Positions 43,059 through 50,503 of a DNA stretch of 54,920 nucleotides are shown here, in pieces (positions within the stretch are counted from its first letter, which is position 1; each line of letters opens with the position of its first letter). The translations under genes were made by a program, and so were the position numbers. The stretch spans positions 1 to 54,920 of the IMG/VR virus record IMGVR_UViG_3300013005_000046. One strand, given 5' to 3'. The stretch is from a virus. The notes under the pieces are model-generated. The model was not told the origin of the DNA and did no database searches. It worked only from the letters and a program-made list of their open reading frames with translations.

Positions 43059-43631
43059 TTAAATCTTGGCTAAAAAGGCTTGGTATCTTTCGTTTAAGCT
43101 ATGCACTGACTCCATAGAAGAGACCTGTTTTTCTATCTGTAAACGGATTTCATCTTTTTCCCTAGGCATATGACCATCATACTTGTCTGCCCAAATGGGA
43201 CTATCTTTGTCTAAAGCGATACGGCCTTCGTATCCATTATTAATGGCCAGAGAAAATCTATCTGAAATAGTTTTAATTACTGACTGGTAGTCTTTTTCTA
43301 AGTTTTTAAATAGAATTACACAAACATTATCTAAATTATTAGTAACAGAATCTAAGTACTTATCATAGGTTTCAATAGCTTTAAGTACAGAAGCTTCAAT
43401 ATCTAATTCTCCAGACTTTGTTATAAAATTAGAATGTTCTCTAAGTTTATTTAACAAAGATGCTATGGCATCTGATGGTTCTCTAAAAATGGAAACATGA
43501 TAAAGATCTTTTACTACAAAAATTTCTGGTAAATGAGCAGAAGATATTGGCATATGAAAGGCATATCCAGCAACATTGCTTAAAAACACTTGACCAGATC
43601 TTGGAATAGAGTTAACTACTAAATGAGACAT
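43059..43631 (-). CDS. Sulfotransferase-like protein
   Basis: 190 aa. NSIPRSGQVFLSNVAGYAF resembles the 5'-phosphosulfate-binding loop (PRSG), and HVSIFREPSDAIASLLNK the 3'-phosphate motif (R-x-P-x-D...S) of PAPS-dependent sulfotransferases. It is smaller than most. It sits about 600 bases from a PAPS-synthesis-like fusion gene (44228-44983), supporting a sulfation pathway. P-loop kinase of another type is the alternative. Confidence 0.65.
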   Translation of the reverse strand: MSHLVVNSIPRSGQVFLSNVAGYAFHMPISSAHLPEIFVVKDLYHVSIFREPSDAIASLLNKLREHSNFITKSGELDIEASVLKAIETYDKYLDSVTNNLDNVCVILFKNLEKDYQSVIKTISDRFSLAINNGYEGRIALDKDSPIWADKYDGHMPREKDEIRLQIEKQVSSMESVHSLNERYQAFLAKI

Positions 43632-43640
43632 AGATAAATA

Positions 43641-44039
43641 CTATGCCTTTCTCTTAGCTGCAAGCTCATCAAAGTTTTTTACTTTTGTATCACCCAAGTA
43701 ACCCCAAGCATAGCCCTTATCAATCATCTCAGTATTGATTGAGTTACCTTCTCCATCAAGATATAACCAACCAAGGATACGACCATACTTCTCGGATGAA
43801 TCCATCTTTTCAGTTTTAATAACAACAGTCTTTGCTGCCTTGATGCGATCTGCCAAATACTTTTTAGACTCTAGCCCTAAAGCTTTTTCTACTTTGTCCT
43901 TAGTACGACTTTCTGGGGTATCAATGCCAGCCAGTCTAACACGTGAAGTAAAACTAATATCAAAACCTAAATCAATTACAACATCAATAGTGTCTCCATC
44001 GACTACATTAGTAACCTCTTTTACATAATACTCAAACAT
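43641..44039 (-). CDS. Staphylococcal-nuclease-like thermonuclease
   Basis: 132 aa. VTNVVDGDTIDVVIDLGFDI, VRLAGIDTPESRTKD and GRILGWLYLDGEGNSINTEM, then GYAWGYLG, are the canonical SNase blocks with Asp ligands, catalytic R in RLAGIDTPE, E in TPES and R in YGRILG. Ca2+-dependent nuclease. No signal peptide, so it acts inside the cell, perhaps in host DNA or RNA turnover. It overlaps the DUF2061 gene upstream by eight bases. Confidence 0.85.
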   Translation of the reverse strand: MFEYYVKEVTNVVDGDTIDVVIDLGFDISFTSRVRLAGIDTPESRTKDKVEKALGLESKKYLADRIKAAKTVVIKTEKMDSSEKYGRILGWLYLDGEGNSINTEMIDKGYAWGYLGDTKVKNFDELAAKRKA

Positions 44040-44238
44040 CTTTTCTTTCCCATCTAATCTTGCTCCAGATCCTTTCGTGCCAGAAGTAAACCACTATCTT
44101 GATTAAAACCTCTATGCTTACAATAGCTGCAGCCATTTCTATTTTACCAGTAACTATTAAAGATATTAGAAAAGTATTAAGGCTTTGCCAAAGCCTATAA
44201 GTTAATGCTTTTACTATTGATCTTAAGTTAGATTCCAA
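44032..44238 (-). CDS. DUF2061 membrane protein (copy 3)
   Basis: 68 aa. SIVKALTYRLWQSLNTFLIS...YFWHERIWSKIRW retains the DUF2061 pattern. Third paralogue in the window (others at 27583 and 28006). Overlaps both neighbours, so it is embedded in the nuclease/sulfation operon. Confidence 0.7.
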   Translation of the reverse strand: MESNLRSIVKALTYRLWQSLNTFLISLIVTGKIEMAAAIVSIEVLIKIVVYFWHERIWSKIRWERKDV

Positions 44239-44713
44239 GTTCTTTCCTTTTTTGCGTAGCGGAAATAGCCTGTATCTCTGGTGGTAAATCTATTTGCTCA
44301 ATCTTATACCCAACGTCACGACCGTAAACGATGTTAGTAATGTTTGGAAGCCTAAGGACTAAAGTATCCAGCCGCTCTTTACTATTGTTATGTATATGGT
44401 GTTTAACTTCTTCATAGGTAAGAGGATCTTTTTCTGAAGTACCGTGGGTATTTCTTACTCCTACAAGAACTTGTTCAGTTCTTTTATGTGCCTCGTCTTT
44501 TAAAGCTTCGTGCCCCTCATGCCAGGGCTGATATCTGCCAAGCTGAAGGGTGGTTGGGGCTGACCAATCAAATAAGCCCAAGTGTTTAATTATGACATCA
44601 GCCTTATTTGATTGCTCTAGGTCAGTAAATACGTAGTCAGGTTCCTCTGGATCAGACCAGATAGCGTTGGTGTTTTCATACCTGCCCTCGCTTATAGTGT
44701 TCATCCAAATCAA
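44228..44713 (-). CDS. Nucleotidyltransferase part of a split APS-kinase fusion
   Basis: 161 aa from TTG 44713, but in the same frame as the upstream APS kinase segment with only TGA (44740-44738) between them. The first part (IWMNTISEGRYENTNAIWSD, PEEPDYVFTD) is the C-terminal end of an APS-kinase-like domain. The second part has LQLGRYQPWHEGHEALKDEA, a HxGH-type (HEGH) nucleotidyltransferase signature, and VLVGVRNTHG. A complete 251-residue bifunctional protein is expected if the TGA is read through or is a recent mutation. Confidence 0.65.
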   Translation of the reverse strand: MIWMNTISEGRYENTNAIWSDPEEPDYVFTDLEQSNKADVIIKHLGLFDWSAPTTLQLGRYQPWHEGHEALKDEAHKRTEQVLVGVRNTHGTSEKDPLTYEEVKHHIHNNSKERLDTLVLRLPNITNIVYGRDVGYKIEQIDLPPEIQAISATQKRKELGI

Positions 44714-44737
44714 ATAATCTGGATTACCGAAAGCCTT

Positions 44738-44983
44738 TCAAGTTTTATTTGTAGGACACACAAAGTCAACTATAACCAAGTGCCCCTGTTTAGAAAGAAG
44801 TCTTGCAATTGCCCCTAGCCTACGAGCCTGCTCATACCTAGCATCTAAAGAAAATCCTAGGTCAGAGCTTATGTCTGCACGAACCTCATCTGCATTCAAA
44901 TGAATAGCATTTGTTCGTTCTTTTAGTGCTTTCGCTAAAGTTGTTTTGCCACTTCCAGGCAAGCCTATAATCTGAATTATCAT
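44738..44983 (-). CDS. cysC-like: Adenylylsulfate (APS) kinase-like domain, ended early by in-frame TGA
   Basis: 81 aa, leaderless (TATAAT ends seven bases before ATG). IIQIIGLPGSGKTTLAKALK is the Walker A loop. HLNADEVRADISSDLGFSLD and QGHLVIVDFVCPTNKT match APS kinase. The TGA occupies the place of the conserved Arg after CPTxxT, consistent with a CGA to TGA change. The remaining C-terminal part follows in frame. As it stands the kinase is truncated. It would make PAPS from APS. Confidence 0.65.
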   Translation of the reverse strand: MIIQIIGLPGSGKTTLAKALKERTNAIHLNADEVRADISSDLGFSLDARYEQARRLGAIARLLSKQGHLVIVDFVCPTNKT

Positions 44984-45003
44984 TCTTTAATTATAGCAGA
45001 GAG

Positions 45004-45076
45004 AGCCTCCAACAGGACTTGAACCCGTCACCTACGCATTACAAGTGCGTCGCTCTACCAGATGAGCTATGGAGGC
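45004..45076 (-). tRNA. tRNA-Thr (UGU)
   Basis: Acceptor GCCTCCA/TGGAGGC, D-arm GCTC...GAGC, anticodon loop CTTGTAA (anticodon TGT), T-arm GACGG-GTTCAAG-TCCTG with small mismatches. CCA is not encoded. First of three closely spaced minus-strand tRNAs. Confidence 0.85.
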
Positions 45077-45077
45077 G

Positions 45078-45151
45078 TGGGGGGTACTGGACTTGAACCA
45101 GTGACCGACGGATTATGAGTCCGCTGCTCTAACCAGCTGAGCTAACTCCCC
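45078..45151 (-). tRNA. tRNA-Met (CAU)
   Basis: Acceptor GGGGAGT/ACCCCCC with one A-C mismatch, D-arm GCTCAGCTGGTTAGAGC, anticodon loop CTCATAA (CAT), T-arm ACTGG-TTCAAGT-CCAGT. G1-C72 pairing argues against an initiator. A lysidine-modified tRNA-Ile2 is an alternative. One base from the Thr gene. Confidence 0.8.
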
Positions 45152-45156
45152 TAGTG

Positions 45157-45309
45157 TTACTTACGGTGTTTCCCAGTACCCTTCTTAATTAAAGCATTTA
45201 CCAAAATCATATAGGTTAGCCAAGCAAAAGCTAGTTCAAATCCTACATTCATCAAAAAATCTGCCAAGATGTGGTGTGGATCTGTAATTATTTCTATCCA
45301 GTTTTGCAA
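45157..45309 (-). CDS. 50-aa small membrane protein between tRNAs
   Basis: TTG start at 45309 after AGGAGAAACG. Sequence includes NWIEIITDPHHILADFLMNV and a hydrophobic segment FELAFAWLTYMILVNALI, ending in a basic KKGTGKHRK tail. It fits tightly between tRNA-Asp and tRNA-Met. Unknown function. Confidence 0.5.
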   Translation of the reverse strand: MQNWIEIITDPHHILADFLMNVGFELAFAWLTYMILVNALIKKGTGKHRK

Positions 45310-45331
45310 ACGTTTCTCCTATTTTTACCAG

Positions 45332-45405
45332 CGACTCCAACCAGACTTGAACTGGCGACCCCTACCGTGACAGGGTAGTGCTCTAACCAACTGAGCTATG
45401 GAGCC
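45332..45405 (-). tRNA. tRNA-Asp (GUC)
   Basis: Acceptor GGCTCCA/TGGAGTC, D-arm GCTCAGTTGGTTAGAGC, anticodon stem CTACC/GGTAG with loop CTGTCAC (GTC), T-arm GCCAG-TTCAAGT-CTGGT, discriminator G as expected for Asp. Confidence 0.85.
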
Positions 45406-45431
45406 TTTGTATTAGTATAGCAGGAAAGGGA

Positions 45432-45632
45432 TTAATCCACAAGTCTTTCGTATGCCCAGCCAAGAACGCTTGCTGAAACATCGTCATGATCATACTGCTT
45501 TTCATAAATAAGATTACGAAGCTTAGAGAAGATTTTAATTCTTTCAGACATTCTAATTAGCTCAACAGTCATTGGATCAATGCCGTCGATACTTTTGGAG
45601 ATATCCATATCTATTTCATTAGGATTATCCAT
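45432..45632 (-). CDS. 66-aa hypothetical protein
   Basis: Contains IDMDISKSIDGIDPMTVELI and SKLRNLIYEKQYDHDDVSAS, ending GWAYERLVD. Helical, acidic. ATG follows GGAGGCAAAGCCTT, placing it in the operon with the collagen-like fibre upstream. No family is recognised. Confidence 0.6.
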   Translation of the reverse strand: MDNPNEIDMDISKSIDGIDPMTVELIRMSERIKIFSKLRNLIYEKQYDHDDVSASVLGWAYERLVD

Positions 45633-45647
45633 AAGGCTTTGCCTCCG

Positions 45648-46961
45648 TTAAGCAGCTATGTAAGTGCCGTTAATGTATATTTTGCTAATAGTTGAAAGTG
45701 TTACTGGTGTACCCTGCACAAACAGGCCTTCTCTAATTGGAGCATTAGCACCACCTGCTGACTTGAGGTAGTGCAAGTCTAGAACGTCAGTAACTCCTGC
45801 AGTATCAGCATTAATAATTGTGTGCCCAGTTCCAGTGTCTGGACTTACATCTGGATCAGCCCATGCCCAACCACTAAAGTGATTAAATCCAAATTGTGGA
45901 GTAAACGGAAGCTGTAGTTTGTACTGTCCAGTTCCGAAATTTGTCACGGTAGATAGATCAACCTCAATAACAAAGCTAACTAGTTTGCCTGCCTTAACGT
46001 AGTATGAATTATAGGTAGGGTGTGTTGCACCTGTTCCAGTAAAGGTTAAACCAGTTGCCGTGAAGGTTGGTGTGTATCTTGTCGAAGCTTCTAAACCAGA
46101 GGTTCCACTAGCACCGTCTGCACCATCTGCACCTTTTGGAAGAAATATGGCCCACTCCGCAGTGTTGCCAACTGGATCTCCTAAGCCACCGCTTGATGTT
46201 GCAATGTAAAGATTATTATCGCTTCCCTTTACAACAGCTAGGTTTGCAATATATCCATTACCTGAAACATAGTTGCCTAAATAGACAAGTCCTGGACTAC
46301 CAGGATCACCCTGTGGTCCCTGTGCCCCATCAGCACCGTCTTCACCAGGAGCACCATCACTACCATCTGCACCGTCTGCTCCATCAGCACCAGCTGTGCC
46401 AGCAGGAATAATTAGAGTCCATTGACCTGGGGTAGGAGCATATCCTGCAGCACCAATAAAATTATTTAATTTCCAAAGACCACCCTGAAAAGTAACTGCA
46501 TCATTACCAGCATAAGTTACTCCGTAGTCAAACTCGCCTTGATAGTTAAATGGCATGGGTCCAGGGTCACCCTGTGGGCCCTGTGCACCATCAGCACCGT
46601 CTGCACCTGGGGCACCGTCAGCACCATCAGCTCCAGGGGCTCCGCCAGCACCTGCTGGCAAGATAAAAGATTCGTTGTCATCGATAACCCAACCAGTTGC
46701 AGAATTTGGATCTTCACGAACTACATAAACTTTAGTTGGGTCGCTATTGTCTTTTACAAAAGCCCACCAGTCTCCATCAGCTAAGCCTACTGGCCCACCC
46801 TGATATACTGCAAGAAAAGCAGTTACGCTATTCCACGTACCAAGAAACAAAGAGTCTTTGCCATCAATACCATCCGCTCCATCTGCACCATTAGATCCTG
46901 CTGGACCTGCTGGGCCTACATCGCCTTCTCCGCCAGCAGAGCTGCCACTAAACCTAGCCAT
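45648..46961 (-). CDS. Collagen-like tail fibre with interspersed beta domains
   Basis: 437 aa. Three to four blocks of Gly-X-Y triplets (GPAGPAGSNGADGADGIDG near the start; GADGADGAPGADGADGAQGP; GADGADGSDGAPGEDGADGA) separate small beta modules such as DSLFLGTWNSVTAFL, PFNYQGEFDYGVTYAGNDAV and LVYLGNYVSGNGYIANLA, which resemble carbohydrate-binding repeats. The C-terminal 150 residues form a jelly-roll-like head (YVKAGKLVSFVIEVDLSTV). Probable second receptor-binding fibre, apart from the main tail block. Confidence 0.8.
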   Translation of the reverse strand: MARFSGSSAGGEGDVGPAGPAGSNGADGADGIDGKDSLFLGTWNSVTAFLAVYQGGPVGLADGDWWAFVKDNSDPTKVYVVREDPNSATGWVIDDNESFILPAGAGGAPGADGADGAPGADGADGAQGPQGDPGPMPFNYQGEFDYGVTYAGNDAVTFQGGLWKLNNFIGAAGYAPTPGQWTLIIPAGTAGADGADGADGSDGAPGEDGADGAQGPQGDPGSPGLVYLGNYVSGNGYIANLAVVKGSDNNLYIATSSGGLGDPVGNTAEWAIFLPKGADGADGASGTSGLEASTRYTPTFTATGLTFTGTGATHPTYNSYYVKAGKLVSFVIEVDLSTVTNFGTGQYKLQLPFTPQFGFNHFSGWAWADPDVSPDTGTGHTIINADTAGVTDVLDLHYLKSAGGANAPIREGLFVQGTPVTLSTISKIYINGTYIAA

Positions 46962-47242
46962 TAGTTACCAGTCTCTAGGTTAGTCTTTATAACTGCAACC
47001 TGAGAGCTGTTTGTGTCAGTGATTGCATACATGGCATCCTTTCCTGGAAGCTCAAAAGAAATAGCTGTTCCAGGATTTAGGCGGTATCCATAAGAAGAAG
47101 TTGTTACACCCTCTCCACCAATGTAAACATAAGCAGAGGCGTGAATATTCTGAATGGTAATATCCATTCCAGAGTGAACTCCATTAGGAGTTAGGCGGGT
47201 AGCAGATGAACTGCTAAGAGTAGTTAAGGCATGAGAAGTCAT
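46961..47242 (-). CDS. Small virion-associated beta protein
   Basis: 93 aa from ATG 47242, leaderless (TATAAT 47254-47249); an in-frame start at 47278 lies upstream of the promoter. Beta-rich with GMDITIQNIHASAYVYIGGE, SSYGYRLNPGTAISFELPGK and VAVIKTNLETG. The fold pattern resembles small head-tail or fibre-associated proteins. TAATG coupling to the collagen fibre. Confidence 0.65.
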   Translation of the reverse strand: MTSHALTTLSSSSATRLTPNGVHSGMDITIQNIHASAYVYIGGEGVTTSSYGYRLNPGTAISFELPGKDAMYAITDTNSSQVAVIKTNLETGN

Positions 47243-47299
47243 ACCTCTATTATATAGCAATATAACGCAGACTAACACTTTTATTGCTATAATATATGC

Positions 47300-48013
47300 A
47301 TGACTTTATCTTATGAGAATATTCCAAAAATTGTACCAGGGGCCTATGGCAAAGCAAAAATAGAGTACTCCTTGGAGTCTAGATCATTTTTCTTGTTTTA
47401 TGATGATGTAAAGTGGATGGGGGTTTACGATGACTTTTCTGATGCTTTTGATAATCTATATTCTCAATATGAGATTGCTTATGGCAATGTTTTGATTACT
47501 GGATTGGGGTTTGGAATTCTTTTAAAAGCCCTTGAAAAAAAGGAAGAGGTTACATCTATAACTGTTTTGGAGCAGCAGCAAGACGTTGTCGATGCATTCT
47601 TAATGCATAATGAAATTGACAAGAATAAGACAAAAATACTTATTGAAGATGCGACTACATATCATACAGACGAAAAATTTGATTGTTTTTTACCAGACCA
47701 TTATGAGCAACAAGGATTTTGGTGGAAGGTAGAAGATATGAACAAGCTTTCAAAAAGAATAAATAATGACCATTTTTGGCCGTGGTCAATAGAGGCTTTG
47801 TTTTTTAAAGCCATGTATCCAATTGCCGTGTATCCAGAAAGTCCTGAAGAAATATTCACAATATATGCTTCAGAGATTTACCCAAAATGGGAATTCTTTA
47901 TCAACAAGTATTTTGATGGAAACACTAGCTTGCTGTCAGTCCCAGAAGATAAAGTTATAAATTACCTAACTCGCCCAGACTGGATCTTAATTTCAAGATC
48001 AATGATGAATTAA
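47300..48013 (+). CDS. SAM-dependent methyltransferase-like (spermidine-synthase-like fold)
   Basis: 237 aa, leaderless (TATAAT 47288-47293). NVLITGLGFGILLKALEKKE is a Rossmann glycine loop, and SITVLEQQQDVVDAFLMHNE the acidic second strand of spermidine-synthase-like methyltransferases. The expected third acidic motif appears as KILIEDATTYHTDEKFDCFL. The C-terminal half is specific. Divergent from the fibre operon. Substrate unknown. Confidence 0.65.
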   Translation: MTLSYENIPKIVPGAYGKAKIEYSLESRSFFLFYDDVKWMGVYDDFSDAFDNLYSQYEIAYGNVLITGLGFGILLKALEKKEEVTSITVLEQQQDVVDAFLMHNEIDKNKTKILIEDATTYHTDEKFDCFLPDHYEQQGFWWKVEDMNKLSKRINNDHFWPWSIEALFFKAMYPIAVYPESPEEIFTIYASEIYPKWEFFINKYFDGNTSLLSVPEDKVINYLTRPDWILISRSMMN

Positions 48014-48076
48014 TCTTTTTATATTGCCCATTTTTATTCCTCTCTCATATGGAAGTGGTATGGGCCACACCATTAG

Positions 48077-48148
48077 CTCCCCCTCGTGGATTCGAACCAC
48101 GGACCTTAGAGTTAACAGCTCTCTGCTCTGCCGCTGAGCTAAGGGGGA
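48077..48148 (-). tRNA. tRNA-Asn (GUU)
   Basis: Acceptor TCCCCCT/AGGGGGA, D-arm GCTCAGCGGCAGAGC, anticodon loop CTGTTAA (GTT), T-arm CCGTGGTTCGAATCCACG, discriminator G. The anticodon stem has one mismatch at its outer end. Confidence 0.85.
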
Positions 48149-48157
48149 TAATTTCTC

Positions 48158-49138
48158 TTATGGAGAAACCCTTACCCACTTTTCTGTTACCAGACCATCT
48201 AGCCACATAGCAGCGACACTGGCCGTTGCTGATGAGGTGGCATGGGGAATATTACCAAACACTATAGACTTATAGCTAAGTGTGCTTGATGGCAAAGCAC
48301 CAACATAGTCAGTAGCTGCATCATGGTTGCTTGATGCCAAGAACTTATCTCCAAATCCAGATGCAACAGATGCTACGTCTGGAATACAGGCTGGATAAGA
48401 AACTGGTCTTCTGTTTCCATCATTGCCAGTTGCAGCAAATACTGGAATACCAGCTATTTTAAGATCCGCAACTGTGGATCTAATTTGAGGATCTACAACT
48501 GAAGTGTTTACAGAACCAGAAGTAGAAAGTCTGCAGTCTCCAACCTTTGTCATGTTTCCATTCATGCTGTAGGAGAAAGAAACTGCACCAACCTCATCCT
48601 TCTTAGACTGTACAAACTTTAGTGCGTTCAAAAAGTCATTTCCATTTACTACCTGTAATGTTACAGCACCAGTTCTTGAATCTCTTGCTGCAGATGCTGC
48701 CCTAACAAGATATATCTTTACGTCTGGGTTAGCTTTTCTTGCAAGATCAGCCATTACAGTACCGTGGTTAAAAGCACTTGACAGTCCAGCAACTGGGCTT
48801 GGTGTCAGGTCGCATCCTGTTCGTGCAACACAAACATTTACAACTTCCCCAGAAATCTTGCTAGAATCAAAATAGGCATCTACAATTACCAAAGCTTTTT
48901 CTGGAACTCTTTTGACTTCTTCTGTGACTACTAGCTCTGCAGTTGGCTTTGGCTGTTCTACGCTTCTCTGAACAATCTGGCTATTTACAACCCAGCCATT
49001 GTCAACTCCAGCTTTTAGCCACTCTTCATAGTTTGAGATGCTGATAATTGGTCGCTCTGCTGTAGCCTGAGCTGATAGAGGAACGATTGCTAGTAATGCT
49101 GCAAATAATATTGCTGTTGTTTTCTTCATTTTTCTCAT
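48158..49138 (-). CDS. Secreted subtilisin-like serine protease (S8)
   Basis: 326 aa. A signal peptide (KKTTAILFAALLAIVPLSAQ, cleavage near ATA) is followed by a propeptide-like segment. The catalytic set is D in ALVIVDAYFD, H in FNHGTVMADLARKANPDVKI, oxyanion N in FAATGNDGNRRP and S in HATSSATASVAA, all in S8 order. Two cysteine pairs (VNVCVARTGC, GDCRL, YPACIP) suggest disulfides outside the cell. A phage-encoded exported protease is unusual; it could cut host surface proteins or process virion proteins at the cell surface. Confidence 0.8.
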   Translation of the reverse strand: MRKMKKTTAILFAALLAIVPLSAQATAERPIISISNYEEWLKAGVDNGWVVNSQIVQRSVEQPKPTAELVVTEEVKRVPEKALVIVDAYFDSSKISGEVVNVCVARTGCDLTPSPVAGLSSAFNHGTVMADLARKANPDVKIYLVRAASAARDSRTGAVTLQVVNGNDFLNALKFVQSKKDEVGAVSFSYSMNGNMTKVGDCRLSTSGSVNTSVVDPQIRSTVADLKIAGIPVFAATGNDGNRRPVSYPACIPDVASVASGFGDKFLASSNHDAATDYVGALPSSTLSYKSIVFGNIPHATSSATASVAAMWLDGLVTEKWVRVSP

Positions 49139-49160
49139 ACCTTCTTTTTTATGTTATTGG

Positions 49161-49403
49161 TTATAGCTTAAAACCAGAATTTGTTGCTCTCCAAATAGAT
49201 GGAGAATGATTTTCTTCTACTGCAAGCTTTGTTTCCTCATCTTCATAGAGTCTTAAAATGTGTATGCATGGATCTCCACCATTGTCAAATTCTTCATCTT
49301 CTTCAATGGTTTGTGGCAATCCGTCGTGTGGCAGACAAACTGCTGGTCCACAAAAACCTAGGGACAGCCCCTCTTGTAGCCATTCGTCAAAAGTTTTTTT
49401 CAT
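49161..49403 (-). CDS. Conserved actinobacterial small protein
   Basis: 80 aa, leaderless (TATAAT 49415-49410). FDEWLQEGLSLGFCGPAVCL, PHDGLPQTIEEDEEFDNGGD, PCIHILRLY and NHSPSIWRATNSG match a short protein family seen in actinobacterial genomes and phages. Two cysteines plus a histidine may bind a metal. Function unknown. Confidence 0.65.
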   Translation of the reverse strand: MKKTFDEWLQEGLSLGFCGPAVCLPHDGLPQTIEEDEEFDNGGDPCIHILRLYEDEETKLAVEENHSPSIWRATNSGFKL

Positions 49404-49418
49404 ACCTATATTATACCT

Positions 49419-49946
49419 TTACGTATTTAAAATGTCAATAGTTCCAGAGCATGTCTGAGAAAACTTTATAGCTGCCTTAACTGCTCCCTGAGCAACTTCT
49501 TCAGGCTTATCAAAAGAAGTGGCTCCATATAAATAACCCAAAGCAAAATGACATCCAGAGCCTATAGCAAGATACCCCAAAGAGTAATCATTTAAAGACA
49601 TGTCAGAAGAGCTGTGCTCATAAAGCCTGTCCTTAATTCCAATAATCATCTCTAGCTCAGAATCTTTTGACGTATCTACCCACCACTCATCGTAGAATTC
49701 TCTAAGGTATTTTAAGAAAGTTGTGTGCATGAATTCATCTAGGTTTTCATCTTCATGTGGTCTTGGTGGATCAAAGGTATAGGCTAACCTCTGCCCTTCC
49801 ATAGTTCCAGCAAATCCAATTACGTATGGTCCAAAACGATGAATCTTTGGTTTTGTTAAATGCATAATGCTGTCTTCAGTAGAAGCCCCACGCTCCCCAG
49901 CAATATATACTTTATTATTAGCCTTTAGGCCAACTATGCATGTCAT
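49419..49946 (-). CDS. Proteasome/HslV-like Ntn hydrolase
   Basis: 175 aa. The N-terminus MTCIVGLKANNKVYIAGERG puts Thr2 in the place of the catalytic N-terminal threonine after Met removal. YVIGFAGTMEGQRLAY, LAIGSGCHFALGYLYGA and VAQGAVKAAIKFSQTCSG follow the proteasome beta / HslV pattern. It probably forms a ring peptidase or a related amidase. Phage homologues are known as hypothetical proteins. ATG follows GAGGGG. Confidence 0.7.
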   Translation of the reverse strand: MTCIVGLKANNKVYIAGERGASTEDSIMHLTKPKIHRFGPYVIGFAGTMEGQRLAYTFDPPRPHEDENLDEFMHTTFLKYLREFYDEWWVDTSKDSELEMIIGIKDRLYEHSSSDMSLNDYSLGYLAIGSGCHFALGYLYGATSFDKPEEVAQGAVKAAIKFSQTCSGTIDILNT

Positions 49947-50022
49947 GACAAAACCCCTCGTAGATGATTTACTGTATCAGTATACACCATCCAGAGGGGG
50001 TCTGTCAACTAGGGTTTAAAGC

Positions 50023-50298
50023 CTATTTCTTGCCTGACTTCTTGTCAACTGTAGCAAAAGCATCGTTGATCTCAGCCATGGTTAGCTTACCATCATCTAG
50101 GTATGCACGAGCTAGCTTCTCAACTACCGCTGCAACTCCTAGGATTCCAGCCATCATTACAGCAGAAATTAGATCTACGCCTACAACTGCACCAGCACCT
50201 AGGACGGTAAGTCCAGATGCTGCAAATACTGCTACAATCCTAAAGATGATGTTTTTAACTGTGGACCAGCCACCAGTTACTCCATATTCTTCTTCCAT
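50023..50298 (-). CDS. Two-pass membrane protein, possible holin
   Basis: 91 aa. Helices at about 20-42 and 44-60 (RIVAVFAASGLTVLGAGAVV; VDLISAVMMAGILGVAAVV), then ARAYLDDGKLTMAEINDAFA, an EF-hand-like acidic tail, and KKSGKK. Size and topology suit a holin. It lies in a series with 50317-50502, another membrane protein. No lysin within 5 kb. Confidence 0.6.
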   Translation of the reverse strand: MEEEYGVTGGWSTVKNIIFRIVAVFAASGLTVLGAGAVVGVDLISAVMMAGILGVAAVVEKLARAYLDDGKLTMAEINDAFATVDKKSGKK

Positions 50299-50316
50299 TT
50301 TTGGGTTTCCTATCTA

Positions 50317-50502
50317 CTAGTTATCTTCTTTTTCATAACGAAAAATCGGAAATGTTACTATCCATACTAATAGGGTAATTAGTATTAGATTTCCTGTTAG
50401 CTCCTTTGCAGAACCCTCCAGGACAAGCCAAGCCACGACCATACCAAGCAATGTCCATGCCTGATCTATGACGTCCTTAGCTAATGCTATTAAAAATTTC
50501 AT
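50317..50502 (-). CDS. Two-pass small membrane protein
   Basis: 61 aa. DQAWTLLGMVVAWLVLEGSA and LILITLLVWIVTFPIFRYEK give two transmembrane helices with a short loop. Conserved in some phages. Holin or antiholin partner of the preceding gene is possible. Its start is one base from the stop of the large secreted protein upstream. Confidence 0.6.
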   Translation of the reverse strand: MKFLIALAKDVIDQAWTLLGMVVAWLVLEGSAKELTGNLILITLLVWIVTFPIFRYEKEDN

Positions 50503-50503
50503 T

